NCBI RefSeq assembly: GCF_025244865.1 | Contig: NZ_CP104272.1 | Coordinates: 124,001 to 188,000, forward strand | Direction: 5' to 3' | Source: Arthrobacter sp. zg-Y1110 | GTDB lineage: Bacteria; Actinomycetota; Actinomycetes; Actinomycetales; Micrococcaceae | DNA: 64,000 nt | Shown here: positions 62,912-64,000 of the stretch, piece after piece | How positions within the stretch are numbered: the first letter of the stretch is position 1 | How the letters are laid out: the number at the start of each line of letters is the position of its first letter | Notes under the pieces: model-generated | What the model was told of the DNA's origin: nothing | Seen by the model: only the letters and a program-made list of their open reading frames with translations | Database searches by the model: none | Translations under genes and position numbers: made by a program

Positions 62912-63741
62912 AGTTTGGCGAACCGGGCGCGGATGATTCCCATGTACAGCCCGTAAAGCATCAGGCCGACACCCACCGCGGCCAGCGCCACCATGCCGAA
63001 GGGCTGGTCCCGCAGTGTATGCAGCGCACCGTCGAGGCCGGTGGACTCCTCCGGGTCCGCCTGCACGGCGGCCAGGGTGAGCAGCGCCCCCAGGATGCCA
63101 AGCGACACTCCCTTGGCGATAAAGCCGGCCACGCCGGTGATATCCACGGCCTTTGACCAGAGACCGCCGGGGACGCCGGTGAGGTTTCGGCGGAAGCGGC
63201 GGGTGGCTCCCTTGAAAATGAAGTAGCCGCCTACCCCCACCACAACCAGTCCGGCGAGGCCCAGAATCCATTGGCCCGCTGGTACCGCCAGCAGGCGGGC
63301 GGTCCAGCTGACTGAGGAAGAGCTGCCGTCGTTGCTGCCGCGGCCCAGGGAGAACGAAGCGAAAATGGTTCCGATGGCCCCGTAAACGAGCACCTGTCCG
63401 GCGTTGCTGGCCCGGTCCTTCCAGAGCTCCGTGTCTTTCAGCTGCTGTCCGGCAAGGAAGATGCGGCTGAGCTGGAACAGTGCCAGGGCGTAGCAGCCGA
63501 GGAAGCAGAACCAGAGGAGCACGTACCCGGCGGGCTGTTTGGCCACAGCGGCTACGGCTCCGCTGGTGTCCGCGTTGCCGGATCCTCCGGCGTTGATCTG
63601 CAGGGCGATCGCGCCGATGACAATGTGCACGATCCCGCTTGCCACGTAGCCCACCCGGGCGAACCGCTCGAAGGCCGTGGAATCGGCGGCGCGCTCGGCG
63701 GCCTGGCTGACGGTGCCGGTACTGCGGTTGTTGTGGTTCAA
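62908..63741 (-). CDS. DUF1206 membrane protein
   Basis: About 277 residues if it starts at TTG 63741 (AAGGA upstream); the frame is open to 63861 but without character. Six membrane helices in three similar pairs, each beginning with an FxRxGYxxxGxVxxxxG type motif: FERFARVGYVASGIVHIVIG, then SNAGQVLVYGAIG and ITGVAGFIAKGVSLGILGAL. DUF1206 has no known function. The protein sits in the cytoplasmic membrane. It is convergent with the CoA-binding gene. Confidence 0.85.
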   Translation of the reverse strand: MNHNNRSTGTVSQAAERAADSTAFERFARVGYVASGIVHIVIGAIALQINAGGSGNADTSGAVAAVAKQPAGYVLLWFCFLGCYALALFQLSRIFLAGQQLKDTELWKDRASNAGQVLVYGAIGTIFASFSLGRGSNDGSSSSVSWTARLLAVPAGQWILGLAGLVVVGVGGYFIFKGATRRFRRNLTGVPGGLWSKAVDITGVAGFIAKGVSLGILGALLTLAAVQADPEESTGLDGALHTLRDQPFGMVALAAVGVGLMLYGLYMGIIRARFAKL

Positions 63742-63861
63742 ACCGTTTTGTCCTTCGCTCCGCTGCCGGCATGCCCGCAGCTTTCCTACCTGTTCCTCCC
63801 ATCCTGCCACCCATGGGTGGCGGCAGTGCCACCGCACGGACGGCAGCGCTAGGCTGTCCAC

Positions 63862-64000
63862 ATGGATGCGGGTGAGCTTAAACGATTGTGCCTGTCCCTG
63901 CCCGGAGCGTTTGAAGATTTCCCTTTCGGTCCGGAGTCCTCGGTGTTCAAGGTGCGGGCGGCCGGCGGCAAAGCGAAAATGTTTGCCCTTGCCGCCCTAG
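63862..64000 (+). CDS. MmcQ/YjbR-family DNA-binding-like protein (cut by window edge)
   Basis: Opens at ATG 63862 and runs off the window. The first 46 residues (MDAGELKRLCLSLPGAFEDF, then PFGPESSVFKVRAAGGKAKM) match the start of the MmcQ/YjbR family, which has a double-wing alpha/beta fold; its role is uncertain. It is divergent from the DUF1206 gene. Confidence 0.85.
   Translation, partial: MDAGELKRLCLSLPGAFEDFPFGPESSVFKVRAAGGKAKMFALAAL

Overview
The window reads as a chromosomal segment of a high-GC Gram-positive actinobacterium, most likely Micrococcaceae (Arthrobacter or a close relative). The basis is the strong G/C preference at third codon positions, frequent GTG starts behind AGGAGG-type ribosome binding sites, and actinobacterial markers such as DUF3151 behind a class II aldolase, a DUF6286/AmaP/Asp23 cluster and DUF1206. 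Most of it is housekeeping and stress or transport accessory chromosome. I saw no prophage, transposase, insertion sequence or CRISPR array.

Left third (1-33 kb): a small helix-turn-helix plus seven-helix membrane protein pair; a complete leftward fructose PTS operon (fruK-fruA-ptsI-ptsH); an esterase, a GlsB-type membrane protein and a DUF445 protein; a GH15 glycosidase with a DoxX-like protein and a phosphoesterase; an aromatic-acid-type MFS carrier; a formaldehyde-dehydrogenase-like Zn alcohol dehydrogenase; pta-ackA; an APC permease; small methyltransferase and acetyltransferase genes; a large catalase; a purine (NCS2) permease; a CopC-domain protein; tandem universal stress protein; a CDF metal exporter; and a mini-zincin.

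Middle (33-50 kb): a tRNA-Glu/Asp/Phe cluster with a clear promoter and terminator; a tightly overlapping five-gene Asp23/Gls24 envelope-stress operon; xth; nadE; pyrE; a NagD-like phosphatase; a SpoU methyltransferase; fba-DUF3151; a class F-like sortase with an Excalibur surface protein and two unusual repeat arrays; purA behind a structured leader.

Right part (50-64 kb): a MarR regulator divergent from an alpha/beta-hydrolase homologue that lacks its nucleophile; a nitrilase-family amidase; a sigma factor with a membrane partner gene whose tail seems frameshifted; and then the most coherent and interesting block, a sulfur island. It comprises metY with a CoA-binding protein, and an operon ssuB-ssuA-ssuC-acs preceded by a recognisable SAM-I riboswitch whose P1 stem overlaps the ssuB ribosome binding site. 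A working model, which is inference, is that acetate released by MetY is re-activated by this SAM-repressed Acs. A second CoA-binding protein and a degenerate alpha/beta-hydrolase lie just beyond.
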